Assembly: GCA_021413675.1 (NCBI GenBank)
Contig: JAIOQA010000337.1
Span: forward strand, 1-44,511
Source: Deltaproteobacteria bacterium
GTDB lineage: Bacteria; Myxococcota_A; Polyangia; Haliangiales; Haliangiaceae
Direction: 5' to 3'
Length of the DNA stretch: 44,511 bases
Under the pieces are notes generated by a model. That model saw only the letters and a program-made list of their open reading frames with translations, was not told the DNA's origin and ran no database searches. Below, one piece after another: positions 20,338 to 33,222 of the stretch (its first letter is position 1; each line of letters begins with the position of its first letter). The translations under genes were made by a program, and so were the position numbers.

Positions 20338-21642
20338 ATGACCCTGCCGATGAACGATCTGGCCGATGCGTATCAGGAACATGTCGCGGCGCTGCTCCGC
20401 GCCTACAGCGCCGCGCTGCCGGCGCTCGGGTGGGACGCGGTCGCGCTGCACGCCGGCGCACCGATGCTCAAGAACCGGTTCGACGACCAGCACCTGCCGC
20501 TGTCGCCGACCCCGGCGTTCGCCCACTGGCTGCCGGCCGCTGTCGCCGACGCGTGGATCGTGATCGCGCCGGGCCGCCGACCGCGCCTGGTCCAGCCGCT
20601 CGTCGACGATTTCTGGGAGGCGCCGCCCGCGCCGCCACCGGCGTTCGCGCTCGGCGCGTTCGACGTCGAGACCGTCGCCGCCGACCGCACCCGCGCCGCC
20701 GCGCTCGCCGGCGCGCCCGCGCGCACCGCGATCATCACCCGCGATCCCGACGGCGATGACGCGGTGAACCCGGCCGCGGTTTGCGCCGCCCTCGACGCGA
20801 CCCGCACTCGCAAGTCGCGCTACGAGCGCGCATGTCTTGCGCTGGCCACCGCGCGCGCGGTCCGCGGCCACCGGGCCGCCGCTGTGCAATTCGCGAACGG
20901 GGAAAACTCGGAGCTGCGCCTCCACCTCGCGTACCTCGAGGCCACCGACCAGGACGACGCCGAGACGCCGTACAAGAACATCGTCGCGATCGGCCGCCAC
21001 GCCGCGACGCTCCACCATGTTGCCTACGAGCGCGGCGCGACCGGTCCCGCCGATCAATCGCTGCTCGTGGACGCCGGCGCAGCGCACCTTGGTTACCACG
21101 CAGACATCACCCGCACCCACGTGCGCGGTTCGACCGGGTTGTTCGCCGAGCTGGTGCTCGCGCTCGACCGCCTGCAGCAGGAACTGTGCGCCCGCATCCG
21201 CCCCGGCATGGCCTACGAAGCGCTCCATGATCTGAGCCACGAGCTGCTCGCCGCCGCGCTGTGCGAGCTCGGCATCGGTCGCGGCAGCGCCGAGGCGCTG
21301 GTCGCGCGCGGCGTGACCCGCGCGCTGTTCCCGCACGGCCTCGGCCACTCGCTCGGCCTGCAGACCCACGACGTGGGCATGAAGCTGACCCCGCCGCGGC
21401 CCGAGAACCGCTTCCTGCGCAACACCAGCACGATCGAGGTCGATCAGGTCTTCACGATCGAGCCCGGCTGCTACTTCATCGAGGCGCTGATCGCGCCGCT
21501 GCGCACCGATGATCGCGCCGCGCTCCTCGACTGGAAGGCGATCGACGCGCTGTGGCCGTACGGCGGCATCCGCATCGAGGACAACGTCCTTGTCGACGCC
21601 GATGGCGTCACCAACCTGACGCGGCTCGCGTTCGCGACCTGA
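20338..21642 (+). CDS. pepQ: Xaa-Pro dipeptidase (PepQ-like)
   Basis: 434 residues, close to E. coli PepQ (443), with similarity over the full length. The start MTLPMNDLADAYQEH aligns with the E. coli N-terminus; an ATG 12 nt later is possible. The pita-bread metal ligands are present: Asp 245 (LLVDAGA), Asp 256 (YHADITRTH), His 337 (PHGLGHSLGL), Glu 375 (FTIEPG) and Glu 414 (GIRIEDN). It hydrolyses dipeptides with C-terminal proline in the cytoplasm using two Mn/Zn ions. TAGGTT at 20321-20326 is a possible -10 box, 11 nt from the start. Confidence 0.95.
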   Translation: MTLPMNDLADAYQEHVAALLRAYSAALPALGWDAVALHAGAPMLKNRFDDQHLPLSPTPAFAHWLPAAVADAWIVIAPGRRPRLVQPLVDDFWEAPPAPPPAFALGAFDVETVAADRTRAAALAGAPARTAIITRDPDGDDAVNPAAVCAALDATRTRKSRYERACLALATARAVRGHRAAAVQFANGENSELRLHLAYLEATDQDDAETPYKNIVAIGRHAATLHHVAYERGATGPADQSLLVDAGAAHLGYHADITRTHVRGSTGLFAELVLALDRLQQELCARIRPGMAYEALHDLSHELLAAALCELGIGRGSAEALVARGVTRALFPHGLGHSLGLQTHDVGMKLTPPRPENRFLRNTSTIEVDQVFTIEPGCYFIEALIAPLRTDDRAALLDWKAIDALWPYGGIRIEDNVLVDADGVTNLTRLAFAT

Positions 21643-21692
21643 TCGGCGCGCGCGCACGGCGGGTGTGCCTGGTCGCGCGACGCGTCCTCGCG

Positions 21693-21698
21693 TCTAGT
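21693..21698 (+). promoter_or_regulatory. -10-like TCTAGT, predicted leaderless start of the PhzF-like gene
   Basis: TCTAGT ends 7 nt before the ATG at 21706, favouring that start over the upstream in-frame GTG at 21697. Confidence 0.35.
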
Positions 21699-21705
21699 GG
21701 ACGCG

Positions 21706-22548
21706 ATGGCCTACGCGTTCCGCATCGTCAACGTCTTCACCGTCCCCGGCGAGCGGCTCTCGGGTAACCCGCTGTGCGTCTTCGAGGACGCGCGCGGCCT
21801 CGACGATCACCAGATGCAGGCGCTGGCGCGCCAGCTGAACCTCGCCGAGACCACGTTCGTGCTGCCGCCGCGCGCCGGCGGTGACGCGCGGGTCCGCATC
21901 TTCACGCCGGGGTTCGAGATGCCGTTCGCCGGCCACCCGACGCTCGGCACCGCCGCGGTGATCGCCGCGGGCCGCACCGCGCTCACCCTCGAGCTGAACG
22001 CAGGCCTCGTGCCCGTGACCCGCGACGGCGACACCTGGACGCTGACCGCCGCGCGGCCGCCGACGACCCGCCCGGTGGAGGCGACGCGCGACGAGCTCGC
22101 GCGCATGCTCGGGCTGCCGGCCGACGCGGTGCTCGATCCGCCGCTGTGGGTCGACACCGGCGTCGAGCAGCTGGTGATCCCGCTCGCGTCACCGGCGCAC
22201 GTGCAGGCGGCGGTGATCGATCCCGCGCTCCTGACCCGCTGGGGCACCTCGCCCACGCGCAAGAAGGCCGCGGCATACCTCTGGGCCCGCGGCGAGCCCG
22301 CGTGGACCGCGCGCTACCTCTACACGCAGGCCGGCGGGCTGGTCGAGGACCCCGCGACCGGCTCGGCGTGCGCCAACCTGGGTGGCTGGATGATCGCGAC
22401 CGGCCAGTCGCTGCCGATGCAGGCGTGGCTGCGCCAGGGCGACGCCGTTGGGCGGCCGTCGCGCCTGGGCCTGCGCGTCGACGCCGACGGTGCGATCCAG
22501 GTCAGCGGCGAGGTCATCGACCTCGGCGGAGGCACGCTCGCGCCGTAG
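21706..22548 (+). CDS. PhzF family isomerase/epimerase-like protein
   Basis: 280 residues, the usual length for the PhzF/diaminopimelate-epimerase fold. It begins MAYAFRIVNVFT and has the family's N-terminal GNP (20-22), NLAETTFV with the catalytic Glu 48, and FTPGFEMPFAGHPTLGTA. The C-terminal half has VEDPATGSACANLGGWM. These blocks recur in PhzF, which isomerises a phenazine precursor, but there is no phenazine biosynthesis gene here, so the substrate is unknown. The second lobe carries Cys in GSACANL, where many members have GSAH. Confidence 0.92.
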   Translation: MAYAFRIVNVFTVPGERLSGNPLCVFEDARGLDDHQMQALARQLNLAETTFVLPPRAGGDARVRIFTPGFEMPFAGHPTLGTAAVIAAGRTALTLELNAGLVPVTRDGDTWTLTAARPPTTRPVEATRDELARMLGLPADAVLDPPLWVDTGVEQLVIPLASPAHVQAAVIDPALLTRWGTSPTRKKAAAYLWARGEPAWTARYLYTQAGGLVEDPATGSACANLGGWMIATGQSLPMQAWLRQGDAVGRPSRLGLRVDADGAIQVSGEVIDLGGGTLAP

Positions 22549-22584
22549 CCGCGCCCGGAGGTGGCAGCGACGCCGCCAAGCGCG

Positions 22585-22590
22585 TAGATT
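22585..22590 (+). promoter_or_regulatory. -10-like TAGATT, predicted leaderless start of the triple-FKBP gene
   Basis: TAGATT ends 7 nt before the ATG at 22598. A weak -35-like GTGGCA lies at 22561-22566, 18 nt upstream. Confidence 0.42.
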
Positions 22591-22597
22591 TCGCGCA

Positions 22598-23892
<1,295 letters not shown>

Positions 23893-23896
<4 letters not shown>

Positions 23897-24948
23897 GCGC
23901 CGGCCCCGACGCCCCGCCGCCGGAGGTCATCGCCGCGTTCGGTTTCGGGGGCACCGAGATCGGGCCGCTGACCGGCGGGCTCATCAACACCACGTTCGTC
24001 GTGCGCGAGGCCGGCGAGCCGCGCGCGGTGGTGCAGCGCCTGCACCACGTCTTCGGCGCGGCGGTCAACCTCGATCTCGAGGCGGTCACGGCCCACCTCG
24101 CGCGGCGCGGGCTCGAGACGCCGCGGCTGCGCCGCACGCGCGCGGGCGCCGCGTGGGTCGAGGTCGGCGGCCGGATCTGGCGCGCGCTGTCGTGGGTCGA
24201 CGGCGTCGCGGTCCACACGATCGACGATCCCGCGCTGGCCGAGGCCGGCGGCGAGCTGGTCGGGCGATTCCATCGCGCCGTCGCCGATCTCCAGCACGAG
24301 TATCAGTTCACGCGCAGCGGCGTGCATGACACCGCCGCGCACCTCGCGCGGCTGCGCCAGGCGATGGCACAGCCCATCGACGGCCCGCCCGAGCTCCGCG
24401 CGATCCTCGACGAGGCCCGCGCGATCGCGGCCGCGATCCTCGACGCGGCGGCGGCGCTGCCGCCGATCGGCGACCTCCCGAAGCGGCACAGCCACGGCGA
24501 CCTCAAGGTCTCGAACCTGCTGTTCCGCGGGGTGCCCCCGACCGGCGTCAGCCTGGTCGATCTCGACACCCTCGGCCTCCAGACGATCGCGTTCGAGCTC
24601 GGCGATGCGATGCGCTCGTGGTGCAACCCGCGCGGCGAGGACGCGACCAAGGTGCGCTTCGATCTCGCGATCTTCGCCGCGGCGATGCGCGGCTATCGCG
24701 CGGTCGCCGGCGGCTTGCTCGCGCCCGCGGAGTGGCCGGCGATCGTGCGCGGCGCCGAGACCGTGTGCTTCGAGCTCGCGGCGCGGTTCTGCACCGACGT
24801 GTTCGAGGATCGCTACTTCGGCTGGGATCCGGCGCGGTTCCCGTCGCGGCGCGCCCACGATCTGGTCCGCGCGAAGAGCCAGCTCGCGCTCGGCCGCGAC
24901 CTTGGTGCGCAGCGCCAGGACGCGCTGGCGATCGTCCTCGGGACCTGA
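23893..24948 (+). CDS. Kinase-fold phosphotransferase (APH/N-acetylhexosamine-1-kinase-like)
   Basis: 351 residues from a GTG overlapping the previous stop. N-terminal GLINTTFVV and VVQRLHHVFGAAVNL resemble the glycine loop and following region of N-acetylhexosamine 1-kinase-like proteins. The catalytic loop HGDLKVSN is at 201-208 (Asp 203, Asn 208) and the metal site VDLDT at 222-226. These mark an active aminoglycoside-phosphotransferase-fold small-molecule kinase. A sugar substrate is suggested only by similarity; no sugar pathway genes are adjacent. Cytoplasmic. Confidence 0.85.
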
Positions 24949-25071
24949 CCCGCGTCGGCGGTGCTGCGGCCCGGGCGCCGCAGGCCCGTGACCGCTCGCA
25001 CGACCGCGGCGCCGCGCTGTCAGCGGGTCGGCCCCCCATCGGCCGCGGTTTGCGCCACACTGCCAGGACTG

Positions 25072-28023
<2,952 letters not shown>

Positions 28024-28046
28024 CCGCCTGGCCGCGGGCCGCGGTG

Positions 28047-28775
28047 ATGTGCGGCCTCGCGGTCGCGATCAGCACGGCGACGCGCGAGGCCCGCGCGGAT
28101 CACGGGCGCGCCGCGGCGCATCCCGTGCCGCTCACCGAGCGCGCCTGCCTGGGCGCGCTGTACCCGGGCGCCTCGTGGTCGCGCCGGGTGACCGGCGCCG
28201 CCGATGGCGCGCGCCCGGTGCGGGCGGTCGCGATCCTCGACCTCGGCGCCACCGCGATCTGCCAGGTCGAGGTGCAGGGCGATGACGAGGTCCTGATCCG
28301 CATCGCGGCGCTCGCCTTCGCGAAGCGATGGACCGCGAGCGCCCCCGTCGAGCTCGACTATCCGATCATCAGCGCCTACGACCCCGATCCCGCGCAACAC
28401 GCGCGGACCGGCAAGGTCGAGCTCGCGCCGATCGAGCTCGCCCCGGGGATCGCCACGATCGACGCGACGCTCACCACCGACGAGCAGGCGACGATGATGT
28501 CGGCGCACCGCGAGGCCCACACGATCTACCGGGTCACGCCGGCCGGCCTCGTCGAGATCTTCGCGTACGAGTCGACCTCCGGCGGCAGCGAGACCTCGAC
28601 CTCCGACGCGTGCACGCTCGCGATCGAGCCCAGGGTGCGGCACGGCTGGCACGACCTGACGGTGACGTGCGTGCACCAGCACGAGCGCTACCCCGGCGAT
28701 CCCGACGATCGCGACAGCGAGTCGACCACGACCCAGCGCGTGTGCTGGACCGGCCGCGCGTACGCCGCGCCCTGA
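28047..28775 (+). CDS. Secreted hypothetical protein
   Basis: 242 residues from ATG 28047; GTG 28044 is equally possible. Either gives a weak signal-like start (CGLAVAISTATREARA). An in-frame CTG at 28020 overlaps the protease stop as CTGA and would add a basic signal n-region (TAWPRAAVM). The mature part has four Cys in pairs and a beta-rich pattern (VRAVAILDLGATAICQVEV). No domain recognised. It probably belongs to the protease transcript. The 135-nt gap after it holds only a weak inverted repeat (TCATCC/GGATGA). Confidence 0.65.
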   Translation: MCGLAVAISTATREARADHGRAAAHPVPLTERACLGALYPGASWSRRVTGAADGARPVRAVAILDLGATAICQVEVQGDDEVLIRIAALAFAKRWTASAPVELDYPIISAYDPDPAQHARTGKVELAPIELAPGIATIDATLTTDEQATMMSAHREAHTIYRVTPAGLVEIFAYESTSGGSETSTSDACTLAIEPRVRHGWHDLTVTCVHQHERYPGDPDDRDSESTTTQRVCWTGRAYAAP

Positions 28776-28910
28776 GAGCTTGTCATCCTCGCGCGGGCCC
28801 GGCGGTGGCGCGATCTGCGCCCCGGATGACGCGCGACCGACGACGTGCGCGTTCCTCCTCGAGGTGGACCGGACTCGACCGGCCCCGACCTCGCAAAGGA
28901 ATCACGCCTC

Positions 28911-29549
28911 ATGAGCTCTCATGCAACGCACACCACCCGGCGCCGGCTACCGCTCGTCCGCGCAGCTGCGCTCGGCCTGGCGATCATCCTGGCGCCCTCG
29001 CTCGCGCACGCCGATCGCATCAAGCCGCCGTCGGTCCCCGCCAACCTCCAGGTGCCCGCCGGGAACAAGCCGTTCTTCCAGGGCCACGGCGTCGGCACGC
29101 AGAACTACGTCTGCCTGCCCTCCACCGCGGCCGCCTCGGGCTTCGCGTTCGTGCTCTTCACGCCGCAGGCCACGCTCTTCGACGACGACGACCGGCAGCT
29201 GACCACGCACTACTTCAGCCCGAACCCGTTCGAGGACGGGACGATCCGCGCGACGTGGCAGCACGCGCGCGACGGCAGCACCGTCTGGGCCAAGGTCGCG
29301 CCGGGCGACGCGTCCACCGACGCGGCGTTCGTCGCGCCCGGTGCGGTCGCCTGGCTGAAGCTCACCGTCGTCGGCGCCCAGGACGGGGCCACCGGTGGCG
29401 ACAAGCTGACGGGGACCACCTTCCTGCAGCGGGTCCGGACCGCGGGCGGGCTGGCGCCGTCCACCGGCTGCGCGTCGCTCGCCGACGTCGGGCACACGGC
29501 GTTCGTGCCGTACACCGCCGACTACATCTTCTACACCGACCGGTACTGA
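28911..29549 (+). CDS. Secreted DUF3455-family protein
   Basis: 212 residues from ATG 28911, preceded by AAAGGA at 28895-28900, one of the few classic Shine-Dalgarno sites here. A signal peptide with a basic n-region (TTRRR) ends near AHA-DR at about 35. The mature sequence VPANLQVPAGNKPFFQGHGVGTQNYVCLP matches the opening of DUF3455 proteins, and it continues with FVLFTPQATLF and TTFLQRVRTAGGLAP. The function of this family is unknown. It is a soluble periplasmic or secreted protein, co-directional with its neighbours. Confidence 0.8.
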   Translation: MSSHATHTTRRRLPLVRAAALGLAIILAPSLAHADRIKPPSVPANLQVPAGNKPFFQGHGVGTQNYVCLPSTAAASGFAFVLFTPQATLFDDDDRQLTTHYFSPNPFEDGTIRATWQHARDGSTVWAKVAPGDASTDAAFVAPGAVAWLKLTVVGAQDGATGGDKLTGTTFLQRVRTAGGLAPSTGCASLADVGHTAFVPYTADYIFYTDRY

Positions 29550-29567
29550 GCGCCCCGCGGCGCGCGC

Positions 29568-29597
29568 TTGATCTCGCGGCGGCTCCGGTTACATAAT
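29568..29597 (+). promoter_or_regulatory. Promoter of the tetR-like gene: TTGATC-18-CATAAT
   Basis: TTGATC at 29568-29573 and CATAAT at 29592-29597, 18 nt apart, are close to the sigma-70 consensus. CATAAT ends 7 nt before ATG 29605, predicting a leaderless transcript. CGGT...ACCG (29586-29602) forms a loose inverted repeat around the -10 box and could be an autoregulatory operator (inference). Confidence 0.55.
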
Positions 29598-29604
29598 CAC
29601 CGTG

Positions 29605-30210
29605 ATGCCAAAAATCGTCGATGCCGAGGTCCAGCGCCGGGCGATCGCCAGCGCCGCGATCTCGGTCATCAACGCCGCCGGCCTCGACGGCGCGCGCCTG
29701 CGCGACGTCGCCCGCGCGGCCCACGTCACGACCGGCGCCGTCACCCACTACTTCGACGACAAGGACGCCGTGCTCGAGGCCGCGCTGGCCGAGATCGTGC
29801 GGCGCATCCACGCCCGTCAGGCCCGCGCGATCGCCGGCCCGCTCCATGTCGATGCGTTCATCGCCGAGGCCTGCGGCCACCTGCCGACCGACGACGCCAG
29901 CCGCGCGGAGTGGCGGGTCTGGCTCGCGTTCTGGGGCCGCGCGGTCGCCGACGATCGCCTGCGCGCGCAGCACCGCGCGTACTACGCGACGATCGTCCTG
30001 CGGCTCACCGATCGGCTGCAGCGCATCGCGCGCCCGTCCCCGCCGACCCGGCGCGCGGCCGGCCGCTGCGCCGACGCGCTGATCGCGGCGATCGACGGCG
30101 TCGGCACGCGCGCGACGCTCGAGCCCGAGGCCTGGCCGGCGAAGCGCCAGCGCGCGGTGCTGACGCAGCTGATCACGCCGCTCTTGACCGCGTTCGCCGC
30201 CGCGCCCTGA
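29605..30210 (+). CDS. TetR-family transcriptional regulator
   Basis: 201 residues. The N-terminal helix-turn-helix is typical: RRAIASAAISVINAAGLDG, then RDVARAAHVTTGAVTHYFDDKDAVLEAAL (about 12-58). The rest is a helical ligand-binding/dimer region typical of TetR proteins. ATG 29605 is preferred over GTG 29602 from the promoter spacing. It lies 35 nt upstream of a dienelactone-hydrolase-like gene, so it probably regulates itself and that enzyme. The effector is unknown. Confidence 0.92.
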   Translation: MPKIVDAEVQRRAIASAAISVINAAGLDGARLRDVARAAHVTTGAVTHYFDDKDAVLEAALAEIVRRIHARQARAIAGPLHVDAFIAEACGHLPTDDASRAEWRVWLAFWGRAVADDRLRAQHRAYYATIVLRLTDRLQRIARPSPPTRRAAGRCADALIAAIDGVGTRATLEPEAWPAKRQRAVLTQLITPLLTAFAAAP

Positions 30211-30245
30211 CGCAGCCGACGCACGCACGCCCCGAGGAGCCAGCG

Positions 30246-31055
30246 ATGCCACACGAACAGCCCGACCCGCTCGACGACTTCACCGCCCGCGCGATCACGC
30301 TCGACGACCTCACGAAGACCGTCCACGTCGCGGGCGCGGGTCCCGCGGTGATCGTGATGCCGGAGATGCCGGGCATCAGCCCGCACGTCGCGCGGTTCGC
30401 GCGCTGGGTGCGCGACGCCGGCTTCACGGTCTACATGCCGTCCCTGTTCGGGCGCGACGGCGCCGTCCCGGATCTCGTGGAGGGCCCGGTGGTCCTGCGC
30501 CAGGCGTGCGCGAGCGCCGAGTTCCGCGCGTTCGCCGCCAACAAGCCGGTGCCGGTCACGCAGTGGCTGCGCGCGCTGGCCCGGCTCGCGCACGCCGAGT
30601 GCGGCGGGCCCGGCGTCGGTGCGATCGGCATGTGCTTCACCGGCAACTTCGCGCTGACGATGATGCTCGAGCCCGCGATGCTCGCGCCAGTCGTGTCGCA
30701 GCCGTCCCTGCCCTTCAACGATCCGGCGGCGATCCACATGGCGCCCGAGGAGCTGGTCGCGGTCCGCCGGCGCCTCGATCGCGACGACCTGACCGTCATG
30801 GGCTATCGCTTCGCCGGCGATCGCTACTGCACCGCCCAGCGCTTCGCCGCCTACGCCGAGGCGCTCGGCGATCGCTTCGTCGCGCGGGTCCTGCCCGACA
30901 GCGCCGCGAACCCGGCGCCGCCACCGTTCTTCGCGCAGGTCGTGGCCTGTCCGCACAGCGTCGTCACCGCGCACCTCATCGACGAGGCCGGCCAGCCGAC
31001 GGTGGCCGCGCGCGACGAGATCCTCGGGTTCTTCGCGCGGCGGCTGCGGCCGTAG
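30246..31055 (+). CDS. Dienelactone hydrolase family protein
   Basis: 269 residues, with GAGGAGCC 5-12 nt before the ATG. The nucleophile elbow is GMCFTGN with Cys 130, as in dienelactone hydrolases. Candidate triad partners are Asp 192 (FAGDRYC) and His 237 or His 243 (ACPHSVVTAH). MPEMPGISPHVARFARWVRDAGF matches the start of the fold. It hydrolyses a lactone or ester in the cytoplasm, probably detoxifying or degrading a compound sensed by the neighbouring TetR protein; the substrate cannot be told from sequence. Confidence 0.9.
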   Translation: MPHEQPDPLDDFTARAITLDDLTKTVHVAGAGPAVIVMPEMPGISPHVARFARWVRDAGFTVYMPSLFGRDGAVPDLVEGPVVLRQACASAEFRAFAANKPVPVTQWLRALARLAHAECGGPGVGAIGMCFTGNFALTMMLEPAMLAPVVSQPSLPFNDPAAIHMAPEELVAVRRRLDRDDLTVMGYRFAGDRYCTAQRFAAYAEALGDRFVARVLPDSAANPAPPPFFAQVVACPHSVVTAHLIDEAGQPTVAARDEILGFFARRLRP

Positions 31056-31132
31056 GCCACGGCATCTTCCCGATGGCTATCCCGGCGCTACCCGGTTGAA
31101 TACCTGACGGCGTCGGCACGTCCGCCCCCGAG

Positions 31133-32731
31133 ATGACCTCTCGAGCTTCGCTGATGCGCTGGCTGACGGCCGCGCTCCTGGGCGCGTCCGCCGCCTGCAC
31201 CCCCTTCGTGGTCGCGAGCGGCCCGCCGCCGGCGGTGGTCGCGTCGGTCGAGGTCGACGTGGAGGTCAGCGCGCCCGCGGGCGACGCCGTCGCGTCGGTC
31301 GACGAGTTCCGCGACGCGCTCGCACCGTACGGCACGTGGCTCGACGATCCCGAGCTCGGCGCGGTGTTCGAGCCCGGCGCGCCGGACTTCCAGCCGTACG
31401 CGAACGGTCGCTGGCTGTCGACGGAGCAGGGCTTCGCCTGGGTCTCGGACGAGCCGTTCGGCTGGGCCTGCTATCACTACGGCCGCTGGGCCTGGCGCGG
31501 CCGGTGGCGGTGGGTGCCTGACACGCAGTGGGCCCCGGCGTGGGTCGAGTGGCGCGAGCTGGACGGGGTCGTGGCGTGGGCGCCGCTCGGTCCCGACGGG
31601 CGCGGCGATGGCCCGACGCACCGCTGGCAGGGCGCATACGCGCGCGACCTGCTCACCGCCGACCTGCGGTCTCGCCGACTCGGGCTGGACTGGCTGACGG
31701 CGCGCATCGACCACGGGCGGCGGTTCGAACACCGCGGCCACACCCGCGACGGCCGGCGCTGGCAGCTCGGCCCCTCGGACGAGTGGATGCACGCGTGGGG
31801 CGTGGACGGCCGGCATGTCCCGCTGCCGGGTCGCGAGGTCGGCCGCTTCGATCGCGATCACCGCCGCGAGCTCGACGAGCAGCGCGCGGCCGACCGGCGT
31901 CGCGCCGAGGAAGAGGCGCGCGCGCAACAGGCACGCGACGAGGAGGCCCGGCGCCGGGCGGAGCACGACCGCAACGATCGCGAGGCGCAGCGGCTGCGTG
32001 ACGACGCCGCGCGCCAGGCGCGCGAGGCCCAGGTGCTCGACGAGCAGCGGCGTCGCGAGGCGCAGCTCGAGGCCGACCGGCGCGCGCGCGAGGAGGCCGC
32101 ACGCAGGGCGCGCGAGGCCCAGGTGCTCGACGAGCAGCGGCGTCGCGATGCGCAGCTCGAGGCCGACCGGCGCGCGCGCGAGGAGGCCGCACGCAAGGCA
32201 CGCGAAGACCAGATCGCCGCCGAGCAGAAGCAGCGCGAGGAGCAGAAGGCGCGCGACGCGCAGGCCGAGGCCGACCAGAAGCAGCGCGCGGAGGCCGCAC
32301 GCAAGGCGCGCGAGGCGCAGATCGCCGCCGAGCAGAAGCAGCGCGAGGAGCAGAAGGCGCGCGACGCGCAGGCCGAGGCGGACCGGCGCGCACGCGCGGA
32401 GGCCGCACGCAAGGCACGCGAGGCGCAGATCGCCGCCGAGCAGAAGCAACGCGACGAGCAGAAGCAGCGCGACGAGCAGAAGCAGCGCGACGAGCAGAAG
32501 CAGCGCGACGAGCAGAAGCAGCGCGCGGAGGCCGCACGCAAGGCGCGCGAGGCGCAGATCGCCGCCGAGCAGAAGCAACGCGACGAGCAGAAGCAGCGCG
32601 ACGAGCAGAAGGCGCGCGACGCGCAGAAGCAGCGCGACGAGCAGAAGCAGCGCGACGAGCAGAAGCAGCGCGACGAGCAGAAGCAGCGCGACGAGCAGAA
32701 GCAGCACGACCACCGCACGCGCGACCATTGA
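31133..32731 (+). CDS. DUF6600-like lipoprotein with long charged helical repeat tail
   Basis: 532 residues. A lipoprotein signal ends at Cys 22 (GASAAC). Residues ~60-230 resemble DUF6600: repeated aromatic motifs such as YGTWLDDPE, WACYHYGRWAW, WRWVPDTQWAPAWVEWR and VAWAPLGP. From about 240 to the end the sequence is almost only Arg, Glu, Ala, Gln, Lys and Asp (units AARKAREAQIAAEQKQREEQ and QKQRDE), predicting a long coiled coil or single alpha helix. It is probably an envelope-anchored protein with a rod reaching into the periplasm or peptidoglycan (inference). Confidence 0.78.
   Translation: MTSRASLMRWLTAALLGASAACTPFVVASGPPPAVVASVEVDVEVSAPAGDAVASVDEFRDALAPYGTWLDDPELGAVFEPGAPDFQPYANGRWLSTEQGFAWVSDEPFGWACYHYGRWAWRGRWRWVPDTQWAPAWVEWRELDGVVAWAPLGPDGRGDGPTHRWQGAYARDLLTADLRSRRLGLDWLTARIDHGRRFEHRGHTRDGRRWQLGPSDEWMHAWGVDGRHVPLPGREVGRFDRDHRRELDEQRAADRRRAEEEARAQQARDEEARRRAEHDRNDREAQRLRDDAARQAREAQVLDEQRRREAQLEADRRAREEAARRAREAQVLDEQRRRDAQLEADRRAREEAARKAREDQIAAEQKQREEQKARDAQAEADQKQRAEAARKAREAQIAAEQKQREEQKARDAQAEADRRARAEAARKAREAQIAAEQKQRDEQKQRDEQKQRDEQKQRDEQKQRAEAARKAREAQIAAEQKQRDEQKQRDEQKARDAQKQRDEQKQRDEQKQRDEQKQRDEQKQHDHRTRDH
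32035..32706 (+). repeat. In-frame tandem repeats encoding the charged rod
   Basis: Two nested scales. A roughly 90-130 nt unit encoding AARKAREAQIAAEQKQ recurs at least three times, in part with an extra EEQKARDAQAEAD block. An 18-nt unit, CAGAAGCAGCGCGACGAG (QKQRDE), is reiterated around 32457-32521 and again around 32587-32705. Units are near-identical in DNA and keep the reading frame, indicating recent expansion. Confidence 0.85.
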
Positions 32732-32795
32732 AGGCCGCCCGAGCTCGCCGGTGGTGCCTCACCCGATCCGCGGCCCGGCGTTCGCGCGTCCCGCT

Positions 32796-33167
32796 TCAGC
32801 GCGGGTAGCTGCCCGGCGGGCCGCCCATGTCCCGCTGGTGCCGCGCCATCTGGCGCGCGCGATGCCGCAGGAAGCGGATCGCGGCGCGCCGCTCGCGCCG
32901 ATCGAGCCGGCCGTCGTGGTTGCGATCGAAGCGGCGCTTCAGCATCGCCTTCAGGCGGGCGCGCTGGGCGTGGCGCCCCTGCGAGGCTCCGGGGCCGACC
33001 GGGGCCTGGGCGACGTCAGCGTCGAGGTTGACGTCGACGTCGGCCTCGAGGCCGAGGCCATAGTCGTCGTAGGCAGGCCCGGGCGGCGAGCCCGGCTGGG
33101 CGTGAGCCGCAGAGGCGAGCGCGGCGGTGGCGAGCGCGGCGGTGAGCACGGCGGTGAAGAGCTTCAT
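32796..33167 (-). CDS. Small secreted EF-hand protein
   Basis: 123 residues. A signal peptide (MKLFTAVLTAALATAALASAAHA) is probably cut at 23/24. The middle is acidic (EADVDVNLDADVAQ). One canonical 12-residue EF-hand loop occupies 81-92 (D81, N83, D85, R87, D89, E92), flanked by basic helices (RLKAMLKRRF and RRERRAAIRFLRHRAR). A single hand suggests pairing with another molecule. It is probably a periplasmic Ca2+-binding protein. It is convergent with the rod lipoprotein and 55 nt downstream of the hydrolase-like lipoprotein start-to-stop direction on the same strand. Confidence 0.8.
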   Translation of the reverse strand: MKLFTAVLTAALATAALASAAHAQPGSPPGPAYDDYGLGLEADVDVNLDADVAQAPVGPGASQGRHAQRARLKAMLKRRFDRNHDGRLDRRERRAAIRFLRHRARQMARHQRDMGGPPGSYPR

Positions 33168-33222
33168 GCCCGGTCGACCCGCCGCGCGGCGATCGGTTAA
33201 CCGCGCCGATCTGGCGCGATCG

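Noticed and set aside
24964..24983. CTGCGG/CCGCAG hairpin after the kinase-like gene
   Set aside because: It has no T-run and GC-rich inverted repeats are expected by chance here; not strong enough for a terminator.
31088..32728. A Leu/Val-rich antisense frame looking like a giant membrane protein
   Set aside because: It is the complement of the QKQRDE repeats; the periodic LLLVAL pattern is an artefact of the sense-strand repeat.
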